Positions 1-8,984 of a stretch of 36,535 nucleotides of DNA are shown one piece after another; position 1 is the first letter of the stretch; the number at the start of each line of letters is the position of its first letter. The stretch spans positions 1-36,535 of the forward strand of contig JAHBUU010000009.1 of NCBI GenBank assembly GCA_019637895.1, written 5' to 3'. The translations under genes and the position numbers were made by a program. The DNA comes from Pseudobdellovibrionaceae bacterium. Its GTDB lineage: Bacteria; Bdellovibrionota; Bdellovibrionia; Bdellovibrionales; Bdellovibrionaceae. Under the pieces are notes generated by a model. It saw only the letters and a list, made by a program, of their open reading frames with translations. It made no database searches and was not told the origin of the DNA.

Positions 1-1091
1 AGTTCGACCAGATCCAAAGGCAGCATGCCTTCGACATTTTCTTTTTTGGGGCTCATCAAAGCGGCTTCGGCTTTTTTGCGCTCGGTCTCTTCGGCCTCAT
101 TTTTGTAGCGCTTGAGAATCCATGCGAGTCCGATCAGGGAACCGCCCATCAGGAAAAACGGCATCGCCGGAAGACCCGGGATACAGCCCAAGATGATCAA
201 GACACCACCCGCAATATTCACAGCCCGAGGGCTTGCGAAAAGCTGATTGGTCACTTCATTCCCCATATTGCCGTCGGCACCGGATGATCGAGTCACGATG
301 ATACCGGCTGCCGTGGAGATGATCAGAGCCGGAATCTGGGACAAGAGACCATCACCAATCGTCAGCATTGTGTAGTTCTTGGCCGCCGTCATCAGGTCCA
401 GGTCCTTCTGAAGGATCCCGATCAAAAGACCACCGATGATGTTGATCAAAGTAATGATGATTCCGGCAATGGCGTCACCACGAACAAACTTGGACGCACC
501 ATCCATGGATCCGTAGAAGTCAGCTTCCTGCTCGATTTCTTTCCGGCGGCGACGAGCTTCTTGCTCGTTGATCAAACCGGCATTCAGATCCGCATCGATG
601 GACATCTGCTTACCAGGCATCGCATCCAAGGTGAACCGAGCCGCGACTTCCGCCACTCGACCGGAACCCTTGGTGATGACGATGAAGTTGATGACGTTCA
701 GGATCAAAAAGATGATGAACCCGATGACATAGTTACTTCCAACGACGAAGTCGCCGAAGGCATGGATGACGGCACCGGCGGCGCTTGTTCCTTCATGACC
801 GTGAGTCAAGATCAGTCGCGTGGTCGCGACGTTCAAGGACAAACGGAACAAAGTCGTCATCAAGAGCAAGGATGGGAAAGACGTGAATTCCAGAATCCCT
901 TTGGCGTAAATCGAAACCAAAAGAATCAAAAGACTGATCGCCAAAGACAAGGTCAGGGCCATGTCCAGCATGAAAGCCGGAAGAGGCACGATCATAACCG
1001 ACAGGATCCCCATCAACCCGAAGGCAATCATCAGATCGGTGTTTTTCGTATACTTCTCAAATCGCTTCAGGAACTGGAATAGTTGTTCCAT
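1..1091 (-). CDS. flhA: Flagellar export gate protein FlhA (N-terminal part, cut by window edge)
   Basis: FlhA forms the inner-membrane export gate of the flagellar type III secretion apparatus. Only about 363 N-terminal codons lie in the window; the gene runs off at position 1, so its cytoplasmic C-domain is not seen. The translation starts [20 protein letters not shown], shows several membrane helices, and contains the conserved FlhA/FHIPEP-family cytoplasmic loop ([20 protein letters not shown] followed by a charged [10 protein letters not shown] stretch and [10 protein letters not shown]). The ATG at 1091-1089 shares one base with the flhB stop (TGATG) and is preceded by a GGTGAGG-type ribosome binding site inside flhB, so it is the last visible gene of the operon and translationally coupled. 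Identification is secure. Confidence 0.97.
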   Translation of the reverse strand, partial: MEQLFQFLKRFEKYTKNTDLMIAFGLMGILSVMIVPLPAFMLDMALTLSLAISLLILLVSIYAKGILEFTSFPSLLLMTTLFRLSLNVATTRLILTHGHEGTSAAGAVIHAFGDFVVGSNYVIGFIIFLILNVINFIVITKGSGRVAEVAARFTLDAMPGKQMSIDADLNAGLINEQEARRRRKEIEQEADFYGSMDGASKFVRGDAIAGIIITLINIIGGLLIGILQKDLDLMTAAKNYTMLTIGDGLLSQIPALIISTAAGIIVTRSSGADGNMGNEVTNQLFASPRAVNIAGGVLIILGCIPGLPAMPFFLMGGSLIGLAWILKRYKNEAEETERKKAEAALMSPKKENVEGMLPLDLVE

Positions 1092-2158
1092 CACGACCTC
1101 ACCTTCTTACGACGGAGGCGGTAGACGTAACTGAGCACTTCGGCAACAGCAACGAACAGCTCCCGTGGGATCACTTGTCCAAGTTTCAATGTCTTAAAGA
1201 TCGTTCGGGCCAGAGGCTTGTTCTCGATGATCGGGATATTGTTGGCGCGAGCGATCTCTTTGATCTTCTCGGCCACCAGATCAGCACCTTTTGCAACGAG
1301 TTGAGGAGCCGGCAGATCATCAGAGTATTTGAGCACCACCGCGATATGCGTCGGATTCGTGATCACGACGTCTGCTTTGGGAATCGCATCCATCATTCGG
1401 CGACGGGCGATCTCGCGCTGAGCGGCTCGGATCTTGCCCTTGATTTTGGGATCCCCTTCCCGCTGCTTGTGCTCTTCTTTAACTTCCTGTTTGGACATCA
1501 TCATTTTGCGCTCGAGGTCCCAGCGCTGAAAGAAATAGTCCGCACCCGACAAAACCAACATGATCATGCCGACACCGAAGAGCAGGCGAACGGTCACGTT
1601 TCCGATATACTCGGCGATCTCAAGAGGAGAAGAGGAAATCAAATAAGGGATTTTCGCAGCTTCGCTCTTCAGAAGAAGGATCAAAACCAGGGCCACCGCT
1701 CCCAATTTCAGGATGGATTTCAATCCTTCGACCGCTCCGCGCAGACTGAATATCCGCTTCAGACCGCCCAAAGGATCGATCCGTTTCAAGTCCGGCGTGA
1801 GAGCATCTTCGACTTGCAAGAATCCGATTTGAGCCAGTGAACTGACCGCACCGATGATCGCCGTTCCCGCCGCCACCGGCAGAATTAACAAACCCGCTTT
1901 CGCCGCCGCAAACTGGAGAAGCTCCAAAGGCTCACCGCCACGAATGGTAACCACCATCTCGGGGCCGAAAGTACGGGTGAAAAGCTCGCTCATGTTGGAA
2001 AAAAAGAACCGGCCCAGAACCCAGACGGCGCCAGCCGCCGCAAAAAACAGCAAAGCGCCCGCAAGTTCTTTCGTGTGCGCGACCTGGCCCTGACGGCGGA
2101 ACTCTTCCCGCTTCGCGTCCGTGGCCTGTTCTGTTTTCTCGCCCTGATCTTCTGCCAC
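1091..2158 (-). CDS. flhB: Flagellar export switch protein FlhB
   Basis: 355-residue FlhB, the membrane protein that controls substrate-specificity switching of the flagellar export gate. The N-terminus ([17 protein letters not shown]) is typical of the family. Four hydrophobic segments lie between about residues 33 and 210, then a charged linker and the cytoplasmic domain with the autocleavage motif NPTH at 268-271, so the protein should self-cleave between Asn and Pro. It lies 29 bp downstream of fliR and its stop overlaps the flhA start by one base. Length and motif order match full-length FlhB, with no sign of damage. Confidence 0.97.
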   Translation of the reverse strand: MAEDQGEKTEQATDAKREEFRRQGQVAHTKELAGALLFFAAAGAVWVLGRFFFSNMSELFTRTFGPEMVVTIRGGEPLELLQFAAAKAGLLILPVAAGTAIIGAVSSLAQIGFLQVEDALTPDLKRIDPLGGLKRIFSLRGAVEGLKSILKLGAVALVLILLLKSEAAKIPYLISSSPLEIAEYIGNVTVRLLFGVGMIMLVLSGADYFFQRWDLERKMMMSKQEVKEEHKQREGDPKIKGKIRAAQREIARRRMMDAIPKADVVITNPTHIAVVLKYSDDLPAPQLVAKGADLVAEKIKEIARANNIPIIENKPLARTIFKTLKLGQVIPRELFVAVAEVLSYVYRLRRKKVRS

Positions 2159-2187
2159 TGTCGTTCCTTCCTTGGAACTTCAAAGGT

Positions 2188-2964
2188 TCAGAGAGTCTTC
2201 AACACCTGCATCAGTTTCGTTGCCGTGATGTCGACCAACCCGTTCATTTCAAATACAAAAAGAGGAATTCCTACGAACATGACGATCAAACCCAGCATGA
2301 TCGTGACTGGAAAGCTGGTGACCAAAACGTTGATCTGAGGAATCGCGCGACCCAAAATCCCCATCGCCAAGTTTGCGATCAGAATCGAAACCAGAACCGG
2401 AGCGCTCATTTTCAAGGTCAGAATCAAAAGGTCCTGACCGAAGGTGGCCAGCTCAACCAAGGGCCCCGTCTTTAGGGACAAAATGCCGACCGCGATCAAA
2501 TCAAAACTCTGAACCAAAGCAGAGATCAAAATGTGGTGACCGTTCAAAAGCAGAAAGAACATCGACCCGATGATCACGTGGAACTGCTCGATCACCCCAC
2601 CCTGAGAGGCCATCATCGGGTTATAAAGCTGAGCCGAGCTCAACCCCAAAGAGATCGAAATCACTTCTCCGGTCATCGAAACTGCAAAAAAGAAAAGTCG
2701 GGTCAGAAAACCGAGGATCAAACCGATGATGATCTCTCGGCCCGCCAAAAGGATCAAGTTGTCGCCGAAACCGGCCGTGACCTCGGGGCCGACTTTCACG
2801 AAAGGGTAAACCGTCATCGCCAGAATCAGACAGAAAAGCACCTTCAGCGGGGCACTGACCGAAGGCATACTGAAGATGGCCGCCGAAAAGACAAAACCGA
2901 TCATGCGCAGGAGAACCAGCGCAAAGATCAGGATTTGGGTTTCCGACAACTGGTAAACGTTCAC
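2188..2964 (-). CDS. fliR: Flagellar export gate protein FliR
   Basis: FliR, about 258 residues, part of the FliPQR export-gate complex in the inner membrane; it is hydrophobic throughout, with roughly six membrane segments. I place the start at the GTG at 2964-2962 (protein begins with Met, then NVYQLSETQI). It lies 2 bp after the fliQ stop and has a GAGGGA ribosome binding site about 8 nt upstream within the end of fliQ. The longer open frame up to 3039 would overlap fliQ deeply and add a non-family, charged N-terminus. The family usually has about 260 residues, which fits the GTG start. Confidence 0.94.
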   Translation of the reverse strand: MNVYQLSETQILIFALVLLRMIGFVFSAAIFSMPSVSAPLKVLFCLILAMTVYPFVKVGPEVTAGFGDNLILLAGREIIIGLILGFLTRLFFFAVSMTGEVISISLGLSSAQLYNPMMASQGGVIEQFHVIIGSMFFLLLNGHHILISALVQSFDLIAVGILSLKTGPLVELATFGQDLLILTLKMSAPVLVSILIANLAMGILGRAIPQINVLVTSFPVTIMLGLIVMFVGIPLFVFEMNGLVDITATKLMQVLKTL

Positions 2965-2966
2965 GT

Positions 2967-3239
2967 CTATTCCCTCACGATAACCGAAATGTTTTCGAAC
3001 AAATTGATCGTGTAATTGGTCATGATATCCATCATCCAAGGTCCCGCCAGAATCAGGACGATGGCGATGACGATCATTTTCGGAATGAAGGTCAAAGTCG
3101 CCTCGTTGATCTGGGTGATCGCCTGAAAGATACTGACGGCAAGACCCACAACCAGAGTGCTCAAAAGCAGAGGTGCCGCGAGCATCGCGGTCGTCCTCAG
3201 TGCATCCTGTCCAAGCTTGATGATCACTTCTTCAGCCAT
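2967..3239 (-). CDS. fliQ: Flagellar export gate protein FliQ
   Basis: 90-residue FliQ with the expected two transmembrane helices (about residues 17-40 and 52-73) and the family core around VSIFQAITQINEATLTFIPK. It forms part of the FliPQR core of the flagellar type III export gate. It starts at ATG 3239, 8 bp after the fliP stop, with a GGTGAGG ribosome binding site immediately upstream, and ends 2 bp before the fliR GTG start. Size and gene order are standard. Confidence 0.96.
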   Translation of the reverse strand: MAEEVIIKLGQDALRTTAMLAAPLLLSTLVVGLAVSIFQAITQINEATLTFIPKMIVIAIVLILAGPWMMDIMTNYTINLFENISVIVRE

Positions 3240-3247
3240 CTCTCACC

Positions 3248-4003
3248 TCACCCGAAGCTCTTGACCATGGAACCGATCAAAAGCCCCCAGCCATCAACGA
3301 GAACGAACAACATGATTTTGAAAGGCAACGAAATCACGATTGGAGGAAGCATCATCATCCCCATCGCCATCAAGACGCTGGCCGCGACGATATCGATCAC
3401 CAGGAATGGCAAGAAGATGATAAATCCGATTTGGAAAGCGGTCTTCAGCTCGGAGATGACAAAGGCAGGAACCAAAACCATCGTCGGAACGTCGGCACGG
3501 GTTTTTGGTCTTTCCACGCGGGACAATTTGACGAACAGAGCCAGGTCCGCCTCGCGAGTCTGACTGAACATGAATCGTCTCAACGGGGCGAGCCCCTGCT
3601 CCAAAGCCACATCCTGAGAGATTTTTCCGGACATGTAGGGCTGAATGGAATTTTTATTCATCTCATCAAAGGCGGGACCCATTACGAAAAAGGTCAGGAA
3701 CAAGGCCAAACCGACCAGCAACTGGTTCGGAGGCATTTGCTGAACACCCATCGCCTGACGAAGGAAAGACAGAACGATGATGATCCGGGTAAAACCGGTC
3801 ATCATGATCAGGATCGCCGGAGCAAGCGTCAGAACCGTCAATGTCAGAACAAGTTTCAACGCACTGACCACTTCCGTCGGATTGTCCGTGGTCTTGAAAC
3901 CGAGGTTCACCGTCGGATAGGTGACCTGCGCGAAGGCCGGGGCCCCCAAGAACAAGATCGCCAACGGCAAGAGAGCCAGAAGGAACCAAGAGTTCTTTCT
4001 CAC
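3248..4003 (-). CDS. fliP: Flagellar export gate protein FliP
   Basis: 251-residue FliP, core of the export gate. It carries a cleavable-looking signal peptide (about residues 1-25, ending APAFA), as is usual for FliP, then hydrophobic helices and the family signature around FLVIDIVAASVLMAMGMMML. The start is a GTG at 4003 whose last two bases overlap the TGA of fliO (GTGA), with a GAGG ribosome binding site about 8 nt upstream. It is therefore translationally coupled to fliO. Full length and intact. Confidence 0.97.
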   Translation of the reverse strand: MRKNSWFLLALLPLAILFLGAPAFAQVTYPTVNLGFKTTDNPTEVVSALKLVLTLTVLTLAPAILIMMTGFTRIIIVLSFLRQAMGVQQMPPNQLLVGLALFLTFFVMGPAFDEMNKNSIQPYMSGKISQDVALEQGLAPLRRFMFSQTREADLALFVKLSRVERPKTRADVPTMVLVPAFVISELKTAFQIGFIIFLPFLVIDIVAASVLMAMGMMMLPPIVISLPFKIMLFVLVDGWGLLIGSMVKSFG

Positions 4004-4668
4004 TGGAACGACCTCATCCCTTTCAGACGTCGAGAGACACTTTCTTTCACCTGAGACAAACCGCTCATCATGAAGTCCTCACCGTCTTCCGTTTGAAAGG
4101 AAGCCGCGATTTTGTCTTCGTTGTCCAAGGCCTGACCAAACTTCTCGGGAGTTTCCACGGGAATCTCGTCGTCCAACAAAGAGAGCGATTTCAACATCGA
4201 AATATTGTGATCGGTCACACCGATCAGGATCGACTCGCCAGAAACACGAATGATCGCCAGACTCTTTTTGGGGCCGAGCCAGTGCTGAGTCAGAACCTTG
4301 ATTTGAGGAGCATTCTGACGCTGACCGGGTTTGGAGTGACGGCGGACGAGGTAATAGGCTCCTCCTGCCATCAAAGCCAAAACAAAGAGACCACCCAAGA
4401 CGCGGAAGAGGGAACCGTCGCTGCTGGCAGCATGCTTCTTGGCATCCAGATTCAGCGGAATCTCGGATTCAAGAAGGGTTGCAGCCGCTTTCTCTTCCGG
4501 CAAAGTCTCTGTCGAAACCGTATGAGCTCCCGTCGTAGAAGCGGTCAGCTCGCTCGATGTCTCCGCAAGAACCTCGCGGGCCTCCGCCGGAAGACCGGAT
4601 TGAGATTCATTCGCCAGAGCAAAGCTCGAGGCAAACAGGACACAGACAAAGAAAATCAGCCGCTTCAT
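4000..4668 (-). CDS. fliO: Flagellar biosynthesis protein FliO
   Basis: 222-residue protein at the fliO position, between fliN and fliP. It has a signal peptide (residues 1-19), a low-complexity periplasmic region, one transmembrane helix (about 87-108), and a cytoplasmic domain beginning QIKVLTQHWLGPKKSLAIIR, which resembles the FliO/FliZ cytoplasmic fold. FliO is a poorly conserved accessory factor that helps assemble the FliP ring; the long N-terminal extracytoplasmic part is seen in delta-type bacteria. It overlaps the fliP start by 4 nt. Assignment rests on topology, the C-terminal motif and synteny. Confidence 0.9.
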   Translation of the reverse strand: MKRLIFFVCVLFASSFALANESQSGLPAEAREVLAETSSELTASTTGAHTVSTETLPEEKAAATLLESEIPLNLDAKKHAASSDGSLFRVLGGLFVLALMAGGAYYLVRRHSKPGQRQNAPQIKVLTQHWLGPKKSLAIIRVSGESILIGVTDHNISMLKSLSLLDDEIPVETPEKFGQALDNEDKIAASFQTEDGEDFMMSGLSQVKESVSRRLKGMRSFQ

Positions 4669-4673
4669 TCGAA

Positions 4674-5087
4674 TTACCCCAATTGCTCGATACGTTCGCT
4701 GGTCGAGATGATGTCCGTCAGACGAATCCCGAACTTTTCGTTCACGACAACCGCCTCACCGCGTGCGATGAGCTTGTCGTTCACGAGAACTTCCATGGGC
4801 TCGCCCGCGAGCTTGCTGAGCTCGATCACACTTCCCTGAGTCAAGTTCAGCAGTTCGCTGACCGGCATCTTCGTGCGCCCCAACTCGACAGTGACCCGCA
4901 GAGGGATGTCGAGAATCAGCTGAAGATTGCGGTCCTTACCGCCCGGTGCTCCACCGCCTCCGCCGAAAGATGCGCCCGAACCGCCGCCACCGGAGCTGGA
5001 ACTTTCCTCTCCGTCCATGGCAGCCGTCATCGCAGCCGCTTCTTCCGCCAACTTGTCCGCGAGATTCTCCAATGAATCTTCAGACAT
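4674..5087 (-). CDS. fliN: Flagellar motor switch protein FliN
   Basis: 137-residue FliN, a C-ring component of the flagellar switch. Residues 1-45 are acidic and Ala-rich, followed by a Ser/Gly-rich linker, then the SpoA (surface presentation) domain at about 60-135 with the hallmark LDIPLRVTVELGRTKMPV and GEAVVVNEKFGIRLTDI. A strong AGGGGG ribosome binding site precedes ATG 5087. The gene sits 9 bp downstream of fliM, consistent with stoichiometric co-expression of switch proteins. Confidence 0.97.
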   Translation of the reverse strand: MSEDSLENLADKLAEEAAAMTAAMDGEESSSSGGGGSGASFGGGGGAPGGKDRNLQLILDIPLRVTVELGRTKMPVSELLNLTQGSVIELSKLAGEPMEVLVNDKLIARGEAVVVNEKFGIRLTDIISTSERIEQLG

Positions 5088-5096
5088 GATTCCCCC

Positions 5097-6095
5097 TTAC
5101 TTCTCGATGTGACGAGTGACTTGAACGGCCACTGTCCCGTGATGGTTTCCGTAATATCCTTTAAACTTAGGTACATTTTCGATTTGGACGTTCAGTTCGC
5201 CGGTGGCGTCCTGAGTGAGGGGAATCACATCCCCAATTTTCAGCTCCATCAGATCTTTCAGTTGAATTTCGGTCTCACCGAGATTCACTTTGATCTCGAC
5301 GGAAGTGTCCATCAGCTGTTCTTTGATGATGGCCGTCCAGAGCTTTTTATCCGTCTGATCGGATTCCACCTGGAAACCCGTTTGCAGTTTTTGTTTGATC
5401 GGCTCGATGGTGGAATAAGGGATGACCATCGAGATCGTGCCTGTCGCATTTTCAAGCTCGACGTCGAAGGTCGATGCGATCACCACGTCAGTCGGAGGAA
5501 CGATCCCCACGAACTGAGGATTCACCTCGGTCCGCACAAAGGAACAACCGATTTTTTCGACGCTGGCCCAAGCCTGCTCGAGATCGTTGATCGCCAGCTC
5601 CACGACTTTCCGAACGATGGAAAGCTCGATCGGCGTGAAGTCCTTCCCGTCGATTTTGGTATAGGGACGGTCGGCTCCTCCAAAGAAGCTATCAACCAAG
5701 GCATAAGCCAGTTTGGACTCGATAACCATCAGGGCCGAACCACGCAGGTTTCCGAAACGCAGAACGCTCATGCAGGTCGGAAGAGGCAAGGTATTGATGA
5801 ACTCCCCGAATTTCAGGAACTCTGTGCTGGTCAGCGTGATCGAGGCGATCTTACGAAGAGCTCCCGACAGGGAAACCCGGAAGGACCGCATGAACTTCTC
5901 GTAAATGACCTCGAGCTGAGGCAAACGACCCCGGATGATCCGGTCTTGGCTCGTCAGATCGTAGGCGACCACTTTCATGTCGTCGCCCATTTTCGTCGAG
6001 CCTATATTTTGACTTGTATCCGGACTGGACACGTCTCCATCGGAAACCGCCGCCAGGAGCGCATCAACTTCGTTTTGGGAGAGGACCTGATTCAT
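5097..6095 (-). CDS. fliM: Flagellar motor switch protein FliM
   Basis: 332-residue FliM. The extreme N-terminus (VLSQNEVDALLAAV, residues 4-17) is the conserved CheY-phosphate-binding peptide, so the switch should respond to a chemotaxis response regulator. A middle CheC-like domain and a C-terminal SpoA domain (LGETEIQLKDLMELKIGDVI) follow. It starts at ATG 6095 with an AAGGAAAG ribosome binding site and lies between fliL and fliN. Complete, with no abnormal features. Confidence 0.97.
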   Translation of the reverse strand: MNQVLSQNEVDALLAAVSDGDVSSPDTSQNIGSTKMGDDMKVVAYDLTSQDRIIRGRLPQLEVIYEKFMRSFRVSLSGALRKIASITLTSTEFLKFGEFINTLPLPTCMSVLRFGNLRGSALMVIESKLAYALVDSFFGGADRPYTKIDGKDFTPIELSIVRKVVELAINDLEQAWASVEKIGCSFVRTEVNPQFVGIVPPTDVVIASTFDVELENATGTISMVIPYSTIEPIKQKLQTGFQVESDQTDKKLWTAIIKEQLMDTSVEIKVNLGETEIQLKDLMELKIGDVIPLTQDATGELNVQIENVPKFKGYYGNHHGTVAVQVTRHIEK

Positions 6096-6110
6096 TCGGG
6101 TCTTTCCTTC

Positions 6111-6644
6111 TTAGTTAGTGATGAATTCCGTGAAGAACACGTTTTTGATCTTCCCGGTGGTCAGGAAGTTATTCACCGTGTCCTTGATCTCGTTGCGAAG
6201 GGCATCCTTCCCTTCGCGAGTCGAGACTTCATCATAAGTTTTCGCCGAGAGCGTGATGATGATGATGTCGCGGATCTGAGCCTTGCGCTTTTCGATCTCT
6301 TCCGCGGTTTTATCGCCCTGCAGTTCGAACTCCATATTCACCTTCTGGAGTTGACGGCCTTTCGACCCTGCTAGGTTAACCAAAAAGCTCTCAAGAGGGA
6401 TGACTTGTCCCACGAAAGCTTTCTCCTGGGAGGCCTCATGATGAAGCGTCTCCGCTTCGCCTTGGATCACCTGGTCCATGGTCGGTTTTTCGGCTTCTTT
6501 TTTGCGGCCCTGATAAAGCATCCAGCCCACAGCAACGACGACCACCATATTGATGACCGCAAGAGCGATGAAAAGAATGGGTTTTTGGCCCCCTGGGGCG
6601 GGGCTCGGGGCGGCTTCCTGCGCAGCGGCTTTTTCTTCGGCCAC
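6111..6644 (-). CDS. fliL: Flagellar basal-body-associated protein FliL
   Basis: FliL, about 177 residues: a short Ala/Pro-rich cytoplasmic tail, one transmembrane helix (about 22-45), then the periplasmic FliL domain (VIPLESFLVNLAG through LTTGKIKNVFFTEFITN). FliL associates with stators around the basal body. The ribosome binding site decides the start: a perfect AAGGAGG (complement of 6651-6657) lies 6 nt before a GTG at 6644-6642, whereas the ATG at 6650-6648 directly abuts it. I therefore prefer GTG, although the ATG or the upstream start at 6671 cannot be formally excluded. It is the first gene of the flagellar operon, behind a candidate sigma-54 promoter. Confidence 0.93.
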   Translation of the reverse strand: MAEEKAAAQEAAPSPAPGGQKPILFIALAVINMVVVVAVGWMLYQGRKKEAEKPTMDQVIQGEAETLHHEASQEKAFVGQVIPLESFLVNLAGSKGRQLQKVNMEFELQGDKTAEEIEKRKAQIRDIIIITLSAKTYDEVSTREGKDALRNEIKDTVNNFLTTGKIKNVFFTEFITN

Positions 6645-6717
6645 CTTCATCCTCCTTGATGAAGACAACAATTACCGGCGGGCCCTCAACGAGGAGTCCG
6701 GTCTCTTTCAGAAAGAG

Positions 6718-6734
6718 AGCAACCGCAATGCCAA
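6718..6734 (-). promoter_or_regulatory. Candidate sigma-54 promoter of the fliL operon
   Basis: On the minus strand this site reads TTGGCATTGCGGTTGCT, which fits the -24/-12 consensus YTGGCACGrNNNTTGCW with the invariant GG-N10-GC spacing and a perfect TTGCT -12 box; only CG of CACG differs. The predicted start of transcription is near 6706, giving a leader of about 60 nt to the fliL GTG. Sigma-54 control of mid-class flagellar genes is established in many bacteria. Pattern match only. Confidence 0.65.
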
Positions 6735-6789
6735 CAGGACTTCGGTCGGGTCATGGCCTTCTTTGCCGCGTTTAATGTTTCTGAGGATT

Positions 6790-6819
6790 CGGGTCTTCAC
6801 CGATTGTGGTGAAAACCCG
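6790..6819 (-). terminator. Hairpin after the serine protease gene (possible terminator)
   Basis: A 12-nt stem with one mismatch (CGGGTcTTCACC paired with GGTGAAaACCCG) around a 6-nt loop lies 34 bp past the stop of the 6853-7851 gene. No T-run follows on the minus strand, so it may protect the mRNA 3' end or terminate weakly rather than act as a classical intrinsic terminator. Confidence 0.4.
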
Positions 6820-6852
6820 ATGGTCGAGGTCAGGATTTTGACGACGAAGCGA

Positions 6853-7851
6853 TTATTTCGAGAACAGGCGGGAAGCATCCCGACCGGTCAAAGTCTGATA
6901 ATTTTCAGAGATCCAGGTCTTGTATTTCAGGACGTTGGTATAGCTCGAAGCAATCAAGCAAGTGTCTTCGGGATTCGCTCCCGTCAGCACGCTGGAAGCC
7001 ACTCCGAGCTGTTTGATTTTTCCGTTTTCAAAAACAAAAGCAGGACCACCAGAGTCTCCACTGCAAGCGCCACGTCGGTCGGTTTGATCCAACCAGACCT
7101 TTTCGGAATCGGTCCCCGATTCAAAGATCCAATCGAGCCACATGGTCGCAAAGGAATCGGACATCTCTTTCAAGACATGGTTTCGCACGCCTTCTCGAAC
7201 GGTTTTCAAAGACTCACCGATCAAGGGCTGACGAACGACCGCACGCAAAGAAAGAGGTTTTGTCTCTTCAGCAGAGCCACCAAGAGTCCGTCCATAACCG
7301 GCGATCAAAACGCGGTCATAAGAAGTCCAAGGAGTATCCGAGTCCTTCAACTCAACGATTTCAGCGGTTGCAGGGGCGGGTTTGGCCAATTTGACCAACG
7401 CCAGATCAGCGCCACCCAAGGAAGATCCTTCGGCGTCGTAACCTTCGTGCATCCGAATCTCTTTTGCCTGAACCATCTTGGAGACGATGGACTTGTTGTC
7501 CGCATCGCACTGCGGGCGCGCACTGAAGACAGCAATCAGCTTCTCGGGTTCTTTCAATGCGGTGTCCACGCAATGAGCCGCCGTCAAGATGACATCTTGG
7601 TCGATCAGAGTCGCGGTGCAAGCACTGCCATCACCGGCCGTCGACAAAAGAAAAACGGTTTTACGAGCAACCCAAGAACCTTCGACGACGCGCTTTCCGC
7701 CCACGATGGGGCTGAAGTCCGCATCGTGGAAGCTTCCGTCCGTACAGGCGACTTCGTTGTCGATCTGAACTGCAGGCTCGGTGCTTTCACAAGCCGCGAG
7801 AAATGAGGTCAAGATCAACCCCGCCGAAATAAGTACTTTCTGCTTTTTCAC
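6853..7851 (-). CDS. Secreted trypsin-like serine protease lipoprotein
   Basis: 332-residue S1-family (chymotrypsin-fold) protease. A lipoprotein signal ends in LAAC (Cys21), so it should be lipid-anchored; Glu at +2 does not suggest inner-membrane retention. A trypsin-type N-terminus IVGG follows at 49-52, implying activation by cleavage before Ile49. Catalytic residues are His93 (TAAHC), Asp149 (ADLALV) and Ser267 (CSGDSGGP), all intact. An insertion of about 40 residues precedes the Ser motif and is shared with the upstream neighbour. The start is GTG 7851 with AAAGG upstream. It lies 18 bp downstream of the paralogous protease and is probably in its operon. Substrate unknown; predatory or nutritional proteolysis is an inference. 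Confidence 0.9.
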   Translation of the reverse strand: MKKQKVLISAGLILTSFLAACESTEPAVQIDNEVACTDGSFHDADFSPIVGGKRVVEGSWVARKTVFLLSTAGDGSACTATLIDQDVILTAAHCVDTALKEPEKLIAVFSARPQCDADNKSIVSKMVQAKEIRMHEGYDAEGSSLGGADLALVKLAKPAPATAEIVELKDSDTPWTSYDRVLIAGYGRTLGGSAEETKPLSLRAVVRQPLIGESLKTVREGVRNHVLKEMSDSFATMWLDWIFESGTDSEKVWLDQTDRRGACSGDSGGPAFVFENGKIKQLGVASSVLTGANPEDTCLIASSYTNVLKYKTWISENYQTLTGRDASRLFSK

Positions 7852-7869
7852 AAAAGACCTTTCTCTAAA

Positions 7870-8865
7870 CTATTTTTCGACGAAAAGGGTTTCGTCCTGA
7901 CTGCCGTTGATTTTATTAAAAGCGCCATCGACCCACTCTTGGTGGGACGACAAGTTCGTCGCCGCCAGAGTCAACCGACAGGTGTTCAAAGGATTCTCTT
8001 GCAAAGAGAAGCTCGTGACTCCGACTTGCAAAAGACGCTCGCCTCGTTTGACGAAGACGGGTCCCCCGGAATCACCGAGACAGGCCCCCTTCCCTTGCAT
8101 CTGATCCATCCACACATAAGGAGCGCCTTTTTTGATATCCAAAACATTTGTCAGCATCGATTTCATTCGATCGATCTCGACTTGGGAGGGACGGATCAAC
8201 GAGCCCATAAAACGGGTCTTGACGCTTTCGAGATTCTTGTCGATCAAGAAGTTCAGATCCGCAGAGCGCAAAAGAATCGGATCTTGGTTCGATCCGACTC
8301 CGCCATTCGTACGTCCATACCCAGCAACAACGGCCGGCTCTTGAGCGAGAGGATCAACCGCCTCTCCAGGAAAGCGGGCAAAGATGGCATCCAAAGGGGC
8401 ATCCCGATCCAAAAGCATGAAAGCCAAATCCACACGGGTCACGGCATCTTCAAGAAAACCCGCAGGATGAACGACGAAACGAACGACATTGGCGTAGGAT
8501 CCTGACGGGAAGTTGGAAAAATCAAGACGTGGCTTCGCATCGAAATAAACGACGGTCTTGGAGTCAGGGACATAGGGCACGCAGTGAGCCGCGGTCAGGA
8601 CAATACGAGGGGCAACCAGAGTTCCGGTGCAACGTTCAACGGTGATGGCATTTTCTTTTTCAGGAACGGGATAAATACGGAAGAACAAAACAGTCTGTCG
8701 TGAAATCAAGGTTCCAGCTTCGACGATTTCCCCGCCGATGATCCCTTGTTTTTCCGAAAGATCCGAGTTTTGAAAAGCCTGCTCCGACGTGCCACCCACG
8801 CATCCCGTGAGTCCCGCCATCGCCAAGCTCATCAAACCCAAAAGCCGTCGACCCTCTCTGAACAT
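7870..8865 (-). CDS. Secreted trypsin-like serine protease lipoprotein (paralogue)
   Basis: 331-residue S1-family protease, paralogous to the downstream gene. The start is set at ATG 8865, with GGAGGAGG about 7 nt upstream; the open frame runs 12 codons further but lacks a site there. The lipobox LTGC gives Cys22. The activation-type motif IIGG is at 42-45, catalytic His94 (TAAHC), Asp146 (VDLAF) and Ser266 (CLGDSGGP). The region between the last strand before VWMDQ and the Ser motif carries the same extra segment as the partner. The two genes together look like a tandem duplication that diverged well before the present. First gene of a two-gene operon; no promoter could be assigned with confidence. 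Confidence 0.9.
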   Translation of the reverse strand: MFREGRRLLGLMSLAMAGLTGCVGGTSEQAFQNSDLSEKQGIIGGEIVEAGTLISRQTVLFFRIYPVPEKENAITVERCTGTLVAPRIVLTAAHCVPYVPDSKTVVYFDAKPRLDFSNFPSGSYANVVRFVVHPAGFLEDAVTRVDLAFMLLDRDAPLDAIFARFPGEAVDPLAQEPAVVAGYGRTNGGVGSNQDPILLRSADLNFLIDKNLESVKTRFMGSLIRPSQVEIDRMKSMLTNVLDIKKGAPYVWMDQMQGKGACLGDSGGPVFVKRGERLLQVGVTSFSLQENPLNTCRLTLAATNLSSHQEWVDGAFNKINGSQDETLFVEK

Positions 8866-8984
8866 CAGAATCCTCCTCCGAGAGACCCTGATTTTTAACA
8901 TGCTTGTCGGCCTTGCCAGAGAAGGGAAAGGCCAAAAGCAGTCATTTCAAAGGCTGTCCAAAAGTTCGACGAACGGAAGAAGCT

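Noticed and set aside
561-6374. Long plus-strand open frames opposite the flagellar genes
   Set aside because: They are antisense shadows of flhA through fliL, of low complexity and rich in His/Arg/Gln, with no domains.
6672-6679. Minus-strand GCCGGTAA, a sigma-28-like -10 element upstream of fliL
   Set aside because: No TAAA -35 element lies 15 bp upstream; the sigma-54 site is a better explanation.
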